A DNA stretch of 64,000 bases from Chlamydiales bacterium (lineage in GTDB: Bacteria; Chlamydiota; Chlamydiia; Chlamydiales; JAAKFR01): positions 1 through 64,000 of the forward strand of contig JAJACK010000004.1 in assembly GCA_022601535.1 (NCBI GenBank). The letters run 5' to 3'. Of this stretch, positions 34,248 to 42,091 are shown piece after piece. The translations under genes were made by a program, and so were the position numbers. The stretch's first letter is position 1, and each line of letters starts with the position of its first letter. Under the pieces are notes generated by a model. It was given only the letters and a program-made list of their open reading frames with translations. It was not told the DNA's origin and did no database searches.

Positions 34248-35209
34248 TGATTCGACGTAGCCGGCTAGAAGATCTTGACTCTCTTCTCTCTTTTGCCCAT
34301 GAGGCGACCGAAGGAATCACTTCAATGCCTGAAAACAGAGCTTTTTTGGAAAAAAGCTTAGAGCTTTCAGAAAAAGGGTTTGAAACAGGCCTTTTTCTCT
34401 TTTCTCTTGAAAAGGATGGAGAGATGATTGGAGTGAGTGGAATTGCAAGCCATACTCCTAATTTATTTTGTTATCGACTAGGCCAAGAGCCTTTTACATA
34501 TAAAAAAAGGGGGATCGATCAGATGGTTGACCTCCTTTTTTTCCATAAAAAAAAGAGCAAACCTTCTGAACTTGAAACCCTTTTTCTGCAGAAGAAATAC
34601 CGAGACAAAGGGTTTGGAAAGCTCCTTTCATTTTGCCGCTTTCTCTTCATTGCAACCTTTCGTTCTTCTTTCTCTCCTGTGATCATGACAAGGCTCCGAG
34701 GTCTTGTCGATGACAATGGACACTGCCCTTTTTGGGAAGGGTTGGGGCGAAAATTCTATCAAATCGATTTTGGTAAGGCAGATAGGCTTTACGCTTCTGA
34801 CCACGCATTTGTCACAGATCTTTTCCCTCGTCATCCCATCTATGTCGACCTCCTCCCCCCTTCAACCCAAGCTGCGATTGGAAAAACACACCGAGAAACC
34901 ATTGCAGCTCAGAAACTCTTAGAAAAAGAGGGATTTGCTATCACACCTCATGTCAACCTCCTCGATGGTGGCCCCCAGCTTCAAGCCTCGACCCGCCAGG
35001 TTCGAGCAATTAAAGAGAGTCGAGTGCTCAATGTTTGTGAAATTGTTTCCTCTATAGACACTCCTACACCTTCGTTGATCTCCAATATACGAGAAGATTT
35101 TAGAGCAACAACAGCCCCTCTTTTTTACAAAAAAAATAGGCTCACTCTATCAAAAGAGGTTGCTGAACTCCTCGAGGTGAACATTGGGGATAAAGTGAGG
35201 GTATTATGA
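34241..35209 (+). CDS. astA: Arginine N-succinyltransferase
   Basis: A 322-residue enzyme that transfers succinate from succinyl-CoA to the alpha-amino group of arginine, the entry step of the AST pathway. Family hallmarks: VIRRSRLEDLDSLLSFA start, ITSMPENRAFLEKSL, FLQKKYRDKGFGKLLS (acyl-CoA loop), CPFWEGLGRKFYQIDFGKAD, and HPIYVDLLPPSTQAAIGKTH. Length is close to the E. coli protein (344). It overlaps the aminotransferase by seven bases and astD by four (ATGA). Confidence 0.94.
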   Translation: MLVIRRSRLEDLDSLLSFAHEATEGITSMPENRAFLEKSLELSEKGFETGLFLFSLEKDGEMIGVSGIASHTPNLFCYRLGQEPFTYKKRGIDQMVDLLFFHKKKSKPSELETLFLQKKYRDKGFGKLLSFCRFLFIATFRSSFSPVIMTRLRGLVDDNGHCPFWEGLGRKFYQIDFGKADRLYASDHAFVTDLFPRHPIYVDLLPPSTQAAIGKTHRETIAAQKLLEKEGFAITPHVNLLDGGPQLQASTRQVRAIKESRVLNVCEIVSSIDTPTPSLISNIREDFRATTAPLFYKKNRLTLSKEVAELLEVNIGDKVRVL

Positions 35210-36645
35210 AAGTGCACTATATCGATGGAAAATGGATCGAGGGAAAAGGAGACCCATTCTACTCCAAAGATCCTATGACCAATGAGATCAGCTGGGAAGG
35301 GAAACAAGCCACAGACCAAGAGGTCGATCGAGCTGTCAAAGGGGCAAAAGAGGCTCAAGTGGCGTGGCGTGAACTTTCACTTGAAGAGCGGATCACCTTT
35401 CTCAAACACTTCCAATCTCAACTTGAAAAACAGAAAAAAGAGCTTGCCCTTTGCATCTCTAAAGAGACTGGAAAACCCCTTTGGGAATCACACACCGAAG
35501 TGAGTGCGATGATCCAAAAAATCCCTATCTCAATCGAAGCGCATAAAAAACGGGCTCCCAATTCTCCTCCTCTAAAACACAAACCGCACGGTGTTTTGGC
35601 TATAATCGCTCCCTTTAATTTCCCCGGTCACCTCCCCAATGGACATATCATTCCAGCTCTTCTTGCTGGAAATACGGTTGTTCTAAAGAGCAGCGAACAC
35701 ACTCCAACCGTCTCCCTTGAAATGATTCACTGTTGGGAGCGGGCAAAGATCCCCGCTGGTGTGATCCAACTACTCCAAGGAGAAGAGGCAACAGGACAAC
35801 ACCTTGTCACCCACCCTCAAGTCGATGGTGTTTGCTTTACCGGTAGCCTTAAAGTTGGCCAGTGGATTCACAGTCAATTTGCAAACCATCTAGAAAAAGT
35901 TCTCGCCCTAGAGCTCGGAGGAAATAACCCTCTTGTTGTCTCAAAAGTAGAAGATAAACAAGCAGCGGCTCTCACCACTATTCAATCAGCGTATCTTACC
36001 GCTGGCCAAAGATGCAGCTGCGCAAGGCGACTGATTGTTGTTGGCAAAAACCAATCTTTTATCGACACATTGATCGAAATGATCGAAACAATCCAAGTAG
36101 GACCATTCACAGCAACACCCGAACCCTTTATGGGTCCTGTGATCGATCTTGAGGCGCAAAAGCAGCTCCTTGCAAAGCAAAAGAAGCTTGAAAAACTGGG
36201 AGGAAAAAAAATCCTCGAGATGAAGCCGATCAAAGAAGGAACCCCTCTTCTATCTCCCGGACTTATCGATATGACAGGAGTGACAAATGTTCCCGATGAA
36301 GAGATTTTTGGTCCCCTACTTCAACTCATCACAGTGAACTCTCTTGAAGAAGCAATCAAATGTGCCAATGAGACACAGTATGGGTTAACAGCTGCCCTCC
36401 TCTCTTCGCGTGAAAAAGAATTCAACCACTTTTTCCAAAAGATCGAGGCCGGTGTAATCAATTGGAATAAACCGACAACCGGAGCCTCTTCAGCTCTCCC
36501 CTTCGGCGGCATAAAGAAAAGTGGGAACAGTCGCCCTGCAGGCTACTACTCGGTCGACTACTGCACCCATCCCGTTGTCTCTATGGAGGAAGCAAATCCA
36601 ACCCTTCCAAAGCAACTTCCACAAGGGATCTCATGGACAACATAA
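35206..36645 (+). CDS. astD: Succinylglutamate-semialdehyde dehydrogenase
   Basis: A 479-residue aldehyde dehydrogenase. Catalytic Glu236 (ALELGGNNP) and Cys270 (TAGQRCSCARR) are in place, with the NAD-binding IIAPFNFPGHLPNGHIIPAL region (about 133-152). It oxidises N-succinylglutamate semialdehyde to N-succinylglutamate in the AST pathway. Specificity is inferred from the operon and from family-typical LTAGQRCSCARRL. The start overlaps astA by four bases, and its end overlaps astB by 13. Confidence 0.93.
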   Translation: MKVHYIDGKWIEGKGDPFYSKDPMTNEISWEGKQATDQEVDRAVKGAKEAQVAWRELSLEERITFLKHFQSQLEKQKKELALCISKETGKPLWESHTEVSAMIQKIPISIEAHKKRAPNSPPLKHKPHGVLAIIAPFNFPGHLPNGHIIPALLAGNTVVLKSSEHTPTVSLEMIHCWERAKIPAGVIQLLQGEEATGQHLVTHPQVDGVCFTGSLKVGQWIHSQFANHLEKVLALELGGNNPLVVSKVEDKQAAALTTIQSAYLTAGQRCSCARRLIVVGKNQSFIDTLIEMIETIQVGPFTATPEPFMGPVIDLEAQKQLLAKQKKLEKLGGKKILEMKPIKEGTPLLSPGLIDMTGVTNVPDEEIFGPLLQLITVNSLEEAIKCANETQYGLTAALLSSREKEFNHFFQKIEAGVINWNKPTTGASSALPFGGIKKSGNSRPAGYYSVDYCTHPVVSMEEANPTLPKQLPQGISWTT

Positions 36646-37835
36646 TTTTTGATGGACTCATTGGACCCACACACCACTTTGGAGGACTCTCCTTTGACAA
36701 CCCCGCCTCACTAAAACACAAACACCTCTGCTCAAATCCAAAGCAAGCCGCATTGCAAGGATTGAAAAAAATGAAGCTCTTGATGGATCTAGGAATTCCC
36801 CAAGGAATCATCCCTCCACACGAACGTCCCTCCCTTCTCCATTTAAGAAATAGTGGGTTCACCGGAACCGATGGAGAAGTGATCGAAAAAGCATCAAAAC
36901 AAGCACCTGAACTCTTTTACGCTTTTTCATCAGCAGCGCCCATGTGGGTTGCAAATAGTGCAACGATCTCTCCCTCTTCAAATACAATCGATGGAAAACT
37001 CCACATCTCTATTGCCAACCTCAATTACAACCTCCATAGAGCAATAGAAAGTGGAACCACCTACGCCTTTTTTTCCCGCCTCTTTCCCATGGCAACCCTC
37101 CACTCCCCTCTCACTTGTGGAGGAAATTTCGGAGACGAAGGAGCTGCCAACCACGTCCGCATGGAGAGTGGAGAAGAAATCTTTGTCTATGGAAGTGGTC
37201 GACAACACAAAGAAGCGAGCCGTGCAATTGCAAGGCGGCATCAGGTCAAAAATCCCCTCTTTTTAGAACAAAGCGATGAAGCGATTGCCCAAGGAGCATT
37301 TCACAACGACCTCATCGGGCTTTCTGACGGAAAAACCTACTACTTCCATGAAAAAGCGTATACCTCGACAACCCCCCTTAAACATCTGCCTTATCAAATG
37401 ATCAGTGAAAAAAAGCTCCCGTTAAAAGAAGCGTTGTCTTCTTATATATTTAACTCTCAGATAATTAAAGACAAAAATGGAGATTTAATCCTCATCGCTC
37501 CCAAAGAGAGTGAAAACCTCAATCTCGATTGGCTTCCGATCAAAAAGAAAATTTTTGTCGACCTCTCTCAAAGTATGCATAATGGAGGAGGCCCTGCATG
37601 CCTCTCTTTAACCGTTCCCATGACCCAAGAAGAGAGAGCACATCTCCACCAGCCAATTCTTTTAACCCCTACCCTCTACAACACTCTTGTTGCATGGGTC
37701 GAAAAATATTACAGAGAATCCCTTAACATTGAAGAACTTGCAGATCCTCTTCTCCTTGATGAAACACGCGAAGCTCTCGATTCACTTACCCAATTATTAA
37801 AGTTAAATAAACTCTACCTATTTCAGCTGAATTAA
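36633..37835 (+). CDS. astB: N-succinylarginine dihydrolase
   Basis: A 400-residue member of the amidinotransferase fold that hydrolyses N2-succinylarginine to N2-succinylornithine, ammonia and CO2. Likely catalytic residues: E169 (GGNFGDEGAANH), H224 (QGAFHNDLIGL) and C323 (HNGGGPACLSLTV). The N-terminus FDGLIGPTHHFGGLSFDNPA is diagnostic for AstB. It is somewhat shorter than the E. coli enzyme (about 447). It is the last gene of the AST-type operon; the next gene has its own TATAAT. Confidence 0.96.
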   Translation: MDNIIFDGLIGPTHHFGGLSFDNPASLKHKHLCSNPKQAALQGLKKMKLLMDLGIPQGIIPPHERPSLLHLRNSGFTGTDGEVIEKASKQAPELFYAFSSAAPMWVANSATISPSSNTIDGKLHISIANLNYNLHRAIESGTTYAFFSRLFPMATLHSPLTCGGNFGDEGAANHVRMESGEEIFVYGSGRQHKEASRAIARRHQVKNPLFLEQSDEAIAQGAFHNDLIGLSDGKTYYFHEKAYTSTTPLKHLPYQMISEKKLPLKEALSSYIFNSQIIKDKNGDLILIAPKESENLNLDWLPIKKKIFVDLSQSMHNGGGPACLSLTVPMTQEERAHLHQPILLTPTLYNTLVAWVEKYYRESLNIEELADPLLLDETREALDSLTQLLKLNKLYLFQLN

Positions 37836-37849
37836 TTCATTTATTTAAC

Positions 37850-37855
37850 TATAAT
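37850..37855 (+). promoter_or_regulatory. TATAAT -10 element upstream of the CT847-849-like trio
   Basis: An exact TATAAT at 37850-37855 sits 19 bases before the ATG at 37875, with the ribosome site AAGGAAAG between them. The -35 region is poor. It would drive the three-gene unit independently of the AST-type operon. Confidence 0.45.
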
Positions 37856-37874
37856 AAAGTAAAAAGGAAAGTCT

Positions 37875-38366
37875 ATGAGTGGTTCAATTGAGGGAACACC
37901 TCCTCGAAAATCTCCTAAAACAGAAGAGTCTAAAGAAGTTGGAGTCAAAGATTCAACTTTTTTAGAGAAGTGTCCTGTTTTGATCGCCGTTGCGTTAGAG
38001 ATGCGCAAAACACTTGGAACTTTAGCCAAAGGAGCTGAAGTGCGAGCGGGAACAATCAGCGAAACACAGCAAGAAATCCAAAGACAACTGAAGTATAACC
38101 GAGACAATCCACTTGTCCAAGTTCATTACGATGATGACACTGTTCACGAAGGGCAATTAACCTCTGAGCAAATTCAAAATCGTCAAACGATCAAAAATCA
38201 CATGATTGCAGAAGGACACATTAGCGCTTTGAATAACCGACAAGAAATTGAGATCAATGGAGCTGCCACATCGGCTCAAAACATGTCTCAACTCTACGGA
38301 GCGTACTCAGGGTTGATGGACACCTTTGATAATATTTACAAAAAAGCGTGCTTAACAAGAGAGTAG
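37875..38366 (+). CDS. Hypothetical chlamydial protein, first of the CT847-849-like trio
   Basis: A 163-residue helical protein with a Ser/Lys/Pro-rich N-terminus (1-25) and no signal peptide or membrane helix. Residues 33-60 form a hydrophobic amphipathic helix; the remainder is Gln/Asn-rich. Together with the next two genes it occupies the place of CT847-CT849, small chlamydial proteins that include a reported type III effector (CT847); I recall them grouped as DUF720. A secreted role is likely but not shown. Ribosome site AAGGAAAG precedes the ATG. Confidence 0.7.
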   Translation: MSGSIEGTPPRKSPKTEESKEVGVKDSTFLEKCPVLIAVALEMRKTLGTLAKGAEVRAGTISETQQEIQRQLKYNRDNPLVQVHYDDDTVHEGQLTSEQIQNRQTIKNHMIAEGHISALNNRQEIEINGAATSAQNMSQLYGAYSGLMDTFDNIYKKACLTRE

Positions 38367-38374
38367 GACTATTT

Positions 38375-38884
38375 ATGACAGAAATCAACCAACCTTTGGG
38401 TGGAGGACAAAACCCTATTACCCCTGAAACAGGACCGACTACCAAGGCAGAACTCAATGTAGCAAAGGATAAGCTGAAAAAAGATGTCGATATGCTCCAT
38501 GTTCTTTTTCTAGCCTTCTATGAGTCGATTAAAATGCATCAAAACACAGCACAAACCTATGCAAAAATGATGCAAGTAACTCAAGATGTAACATCTGATG
38601 CAAATAAACTCTTAAGTGGATACAACTATGTAAACCTCTCTGCAAGCATGAAAACATCGAGTTGGGATGCAAAATTTGCCGATATCAATATTGCAAATGA
38701 TCGGATTCAGGCACAAATTAATATCGTTCAAAACAAAATCACCATGTCTGAGCAAATATCTCAAACACAACAAAGTAGTGCATCAGCTGGAGTTCAAAAT
38801 GCAGCTCAAGCGCTTCAAGAAGGAGCCGCTGCCCTAAAAGAGATTTCGAGATTGACCGATATGATCGCTTCGATAGGCGGTTAA
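38375..38884 (+). CDS. Hypothetical chlamydial protein, second of the CT847-849-like trio
   Basis: About 169 residues; a Gly/Pro/Thr-rich N-terminus is followed by helices with a pattern like the first trio member (KKDVDMLHVLFLAFYESIKM near 35-54) and a Gln/Ala-rich C-terminus. No signal peptide. It begins nine bases after the preceding stop. The ATG at 38375 is used; the frame extends to a TTG at 38348 inside the upstream gene. Likely a paralogue of its neighbours and a candidate type III substrate; function unknown. Confidence 0.7.
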   Translation: MTEINQPLGGGQNPITPETGPTTKAELNVAKDKLKKDVDMLHVLFLAFYESIKMHQNTAQTYAKMMQVTQDVTSDANKLLSGYNYVNLSASMKTSSWDAKFADINIANDRIQAQINIVQNKITMSEQISQTQQSSASAGVQNAAQALQEGAAALKEISRLTDMIASIGG

Positions 38885-38905
38885 AAACACATATGAGGTA
38901 AAAAA

Positions 38906-39490
38906 ATGGGAAGTTCATCCACACCAAGCTCTAGCTCTTCATCTGGGCAGCCAGTCGATCCAAATGCATTTACACCAAACGAGGATGAAAAAGAAACCAA
39001 AGCGCTCCGTCAAGAGCAAGCAAAAGCAGCATCTGAGATCAAAAGCACTCTCGACAAGCTCTTTGGAGAAGGGGGAGATATTTTGATGATCTTAGCCAAT
39101 GTCTTACTCAATGCAGTTCGAGTGACAGGCCACTCTTCTATTACACAAGCAAAAGTTGTCAAAGCGGGGACCAATCTTGTGATTTCAATGAACAGAGGAT
39201 TAAAAGATCTCAAACCCCTAGCTGTTCCCAATCCAGCTCCTGGAGAGACCAGCCAACAGACAAAAGCGATTATGCAACAAGTTGAGGCGATCAACCAAGG
39301 AAAATCGATCTACCGACAAGGAATACAGGGGGAAGTGATGGGAGTGAATCAACAGGTGAAGCTAGGAATGACCCGCGCTCAAACAATTGTCAACAACATG
39401 CAACAGCTCTCTGCCCAAATCTCGCATATCTTTAAGATGGCCTACTCAATTTCCAAGCAAATCAATAACAAAGTTGGTGGACGGGGGTAA
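38906..39490 (+). CDS. Hypothetical chlamydial protein, third of the CT847-849-like trio
   Basis: A 194-residue protein with a Ser-rich N-terminal run (residues 3-13), typical of type III secretion signals, then a helical body (KSTLDKLFGEGGDILMILAN near 46-65) and a Gln-rich C-terminal helix. A ribosome site GAGG lies ten bases before the ATG. It ends the three-gene unit and is followed by a clear terminator hairpin. Function unknown; positional counterpart of CT847. Confidence 0.7.
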   Translation: MGSSSTPSSSSSSGQPVDPNAFTPNEDEKETKALRQEQAKAASEIKSTLDKLFGEGGDILMILANVLLNAVRVTGHSSITQAKVVKAGTNLVISMNRGLKDLKPLAVPNPAPGETSQQTKAIMQQVEAINQGKSIYRQGIQGEVMGVNQQVKLGMTRAQTIVNNMQQLSAQISHIFKMAYSISKQINNKVGGRG

Positions 39491-39513
39491 CCTCAAAATC
39501 TACTCAAAAATAG

Positions 39514-39545
39514 AAAGAAATCTCTCAAAAGATTTCTTTTATTTA
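39514..39545 (+). terminator. Rho-independent terminator after the CT847-849-like trio
   Basis: A perfect 10-base stem (AAAGAAATCT paired with AGATTTCTTT) around a six-base loop at 39524-39529, followed by a T-rich tract. It separates the trio from the next gene, which has its own strong ribosome site. Confidence 0.75.
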
Positions 39546-39592
39546 ATCTTAATGATTTATCACCTATCATCCTCTAGAAAAAGGAGAAAAAA

Positions 39593-40108
39593 ATGTCTGC
39601 CGTAACTCCTCAGTATGCCGTGTTTACTCAACAGCCTCAACAGTATGCTGTGCTTACTCAACAGCCTCAATTCGCAGGAAGCCACGTCACTATAAATTTT
39701 ATACAACCCCAACAAGTACCAGTACAACCCCAACAAGTACCAGTACAACCCCAACAAGTACCAGTACAACCCCAACAAGTACCAGTACAACCCCAACAAG
39801 TACCAGTTTATCGTATACCTCAACTTGGGCCTCAATTTGAGCGTTGGTTCCAAAGAGAGTTTTTGCTTCAGATGAAGGGATTTCTTGAGACAATCTCTCA
39901 CACATTCAACCCCTATGAAGAAAATACTTTCTTCAGAAAAGTTGAAGAAGTAGAGAGGGAAGTTCGAGCACATCAATCTCAAGCCTATAACTATACTCCA
40001 TCTAACGAAGTTCGAAATCGTTCTTTAAACCAGGTATTTGATACCATGTTCAAAGCTAAAGATGCTGATGCTATGAAAGACGATTTTCAGACGTTTCTTA
40101 GCAGATGA
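39593..40108 (+). CDS. Hypothetical protein with five tandem QPQQVPV repeats
   Basis: A 171-residue protein. The N-terminal third is Gln/Pro/Val-rich, with TQQPQ repeats (about 12-27) and then five tandem seven-residue repeats QPQQVPV (about 38-72). The C-terminal 95 residues are a charged helical domain (ERWFQREFLLQMKGFLETI onward). No signal peptide. A strong ribosome site AAAGGAG precedes the ATG. Proline/glutamine repeats suggest a flexible, protein-binding arm. The 3' end overlaps pncA by 11 bases or so. Family not recognised. Confidence 0.75.
   Translation: MSAVTPQYAVFTQQPQQYAVLTQQPQFAGSHVTINFIQPQQVPVQPQQVPVQPQQVPVQPQQVPVQPQQVPVYRIPQLGPQFERWFQREFLLQMKGFLETISHTFNPYEENTFFRKVEEVEREVRAHQSQAYNYTPSNEVRNRSLNQVFDTMFKAKDADAMKDDFQTFLSR
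39704..39808 (+). repeat. 21-bp tandem repeat, five copies, in frame
   Basis: Five head-to-tail 21-base units beginning CAACCCCAACAAGTACC; the first four are identical and the last differs at its final base. Because the unit is a multiple of three, copy-number change by slippage alters only the length of the QPQQVPV arm. Near-identity at third positions points to recent expansion. Confidence 0.95.
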
Positions 40109-40616
40109 TGACCCCCTTCCCCTCCATCTCTTGAAGAGCAAGCTTTTCAGCTCCAATTCCTCGGCACCCAGCGGCCAAGACCCGTACCTTAAATCCTAGA
40201 CGGCTCGCATCGAGCGCTGTCGCTTTTACACAGTAGTCGGTTGCAAGCCCAACAATATCCACTTCATCGACATTCAAATTGTGTAGATATGTATTGAGCT
40301 CTGTTCCTTCAAACGCACTGAATGCATCTCTCTTCTTTTCCGTCCCTTTGAAAAAGGTCTTTTTAATTTTATCCGTTTCAAGCCCTTTTCCAAAAGCAGC
40401 CCCCTCACTCCCTTGAATACAATGGGGAGGAAAAGGACCTCCTTGAGAGTGGAAGCTTGTGTGGTCAGAAGGATGCCAATCTTTCGATGCAACAATAAGG
40501 TCGTACCGATCTAAAAGTGCATTGATCACAGGAATGACCTCATCCCCTTTTGGGGCTGGGAGTGCACCACCTGGAAGAAAATCTCGTTGAACATCAACAA
40601 TGATGAGTGCGCGCAT
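40098..40616 (-). CDS. pncA: Nicotinamidase
   Basis: About 172 residues of the isochorismatase-like hydrolase fold. Asp8 (ALIIVDVQRDF), the Lys in ASKDWHPSDHTSFH (which also supplies metal-binding His residues), and the nucleophile Cys in GLATDYCVKATALDA form the PncA catalytic set. It hydrolyses nicotinamide to nicotinate, which the overlapping pncB product then uses. The ATG at 40616 lies within the 3' end of pncB (23-base overlap), so the two are translationally coupled. The frame extends five codons further upstream, but MRALIIVDVQ is the normal start. Confidence 0.94.
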   Translation of the reverse strand: MRALIIVDVQRDFLPGGALPAPKGDEVIPVINALLDRYDLIVASKDWHPSDHTSFHSQGGPFPPHCIQGSEGAAFGKGLETDKIKKTFFKGTEKKRDAFSAFEGTELNTYLHNLNVDEVDIVGLATDYCVKATALDASRLGFKVRVLAAGCRGIGAEKLALQEMEGKGVIIC

Positions 40617-42057
40617 GCTTGATTTTTTCAATCAGTTGTAATTTTGTTTGATAAAGGGAGTGCTCCATCCCAACGGGGTAGTTGTGCGGATTGTAGAACC
40701 GCTTGATACTATCGTCAAAATGAGAGAGCTGCTCCCTTCCGTATGTTTGAATCTCACCGATTGTCGGCTTTTGGTAGACAAGCTTCCCCTTCCGAAAGAT
40801 AGGAATGAGCAAATCACGCCCTTTAAGACCTTTTCCCACCCGTTTTGTTCGAATAGCATCTTGAGGGTCAACAATTTCACATCCATGGGAAAGATCGCTC
40901 TCTACATCGTAGATCGCATCGGCAACATAGCCAAGCTTCGGATCAAAGTACCGCCTCACCTGCAAAATACCAGGATCAGAGATCTTCGTCATCCGCTCTG
41001 AAAATTTCAACTTTGGTTCCCACTTGCTCTCTCCTCTTTTTCGGATAGCCGACAGTTTATACACACCGTCTAACGCAGGTTGTGACTGTCCTGTTACCAA
41101 ATGGGTGCCAACCCCCCAAACAGCCACCTTTGCCCCTTGCCGCTTAAGGTCTGCAATCAACGTCTCATTGAGTTCATTACTTGCTACAATTTTAGCATCG
41201 GAAAACCCCGCTTCATCGAGTAAGTTGCGGGCCTGATTGCTCAAGTAGTTGATATCTCCCGAATCGAGCCGAATTCCCCAAAAGGGACGCCCCTCTGCTT
41301 TCAACCACTTTCCCACCTCAATTGCATGCTCAATCCCTTGAATGGAGTCATAAGTGTCGACCAAAAAGATCGCATTGTGAGGCATTGCCTCTGCGTACGC
41401 CTTGAAAGATTGTTGTTCTGACTCAAATGCCATCACCCAACTGTGTGCGTGTGTCCCTCTCACAGGGATTCCAAACCGTTTCCCCGCCAAGGTATTTGAA
41501 GAAGCTGAGCACCCTCCAATAAAACTTGCACGTGAAGCGGTCAATGCTCCATCAACCCCTTGTGCTCGCCGCAAACCAAATTCAATCACTTCATCTCCAG
41601 CAGCAGCAAAACAGATTCGCGCCGCTTTCGTCGCAATGAGCGAGGGAAAATTGATCAAAGAGAGAAGGGCCGATTCGAGCAGTTGCGCCTGAAGTAGAGA
41701 TCCTGTGACCCGAAGCATCGGTTCAAAGGGAAAAACAACCTCCCCTTCACAAATACCGTCGATATCACAGTCAAATTTAAGCTCTCTCAAATAATTGAGA
41801 AAACCTTCCTCAAAGAGAGGTTCATTCCCCTCGCTTTTTAACGATGCAAGGTAGTCTAAATCAGAAATATCGAAGTGCCAATTTTGGAGATAATCAATGA
41901 CACTTTCAAGACCTGCAGCAATGCAATAACCTCCACCGAAGGGTTGTCTGCGGAAAAAGAGGTGAAAAACAGCCTCATGATCTGCCATTTTGCTTTTCCA
42001 GTAAGCAGCAGCCATGGTAAGCTCATAGAGGTCGGTTAAGAGTGCCATAGAAGACAT
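40594..42057 (-). CDS. pncB: Nicotinate phosphoribosyltransferase
   Basis: A 487-residue enzyme joining nicotinate to PRPP to give nicotinate mononucleotide (Preiss-Handler pathway). Family features: ALLTDLYELTMAAAYW at the N-terminus, VRGTHAHSWVMAF (with the His that is phosphorylated in homologues), LVDTYDSIQGIEHA, GIRLDSGDINYLS and WGVGTHLVTGQSQPALDGVYKL. With pncA it forms a two-gene NAD-salvage unit; later steps (NadD, NadE) are not in the window. Model Chlamydiaceae are, as I recall, dependent on host NAD import, so this module marks greater metabolic independence. Confidence 0.96.
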   Translation of the reverse strand: MSSMALLTDLYELTMAAAYWKSKMADHEAVFHLFFRRQPFGGGYCIAAGLESVIDYLQNWHFDISDLDYLASLKSEGNEPLFEEGFLNYLRELKFDCDIDGICEGEVVFPFEPMLRVTGSLLQAQLLESALLSLINFPSLIATKAARICFAAAGDEVIEFGLRRAQGVDGALTASRASFIGGCSASSNTLAGKRFGIPVRGTHAHSWVMAFESEQQSFKAYAEAMPHNAIFLVDTYDSIQGIEHAIEVGKWLKAEGRPFWGIRLDSGDINYLSNQARNLLDEAGFSDAKIVASNELNETLIADLKRQGAKVAVWGVGTHLVTGQSQPALDGVYKLSAIRKRGESKWEPKLKFSERMTKISDPGILQVRRYFDPKLGYVADAIYDVESDLSHGCEIVDPQDAIRTKRVGKGLKGRDLLIPIFRKGKLVYQKPTIGEIQTYGREQLSHFDDSIKRFYNPHNYPVGMEHSLYQTKLQLIEKIKHARTHHC

Positions 42058-42091
42058 GTAGGCACTTTAGCAAACCGACCTAGGAAACGCA

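Noticed and set aside
39704-39808. CRISPR-like array of 21-bp repeats
   Set aside because: The units are contiguous with no spacers, lie in frame within a protein gene, and no cas genes are near.
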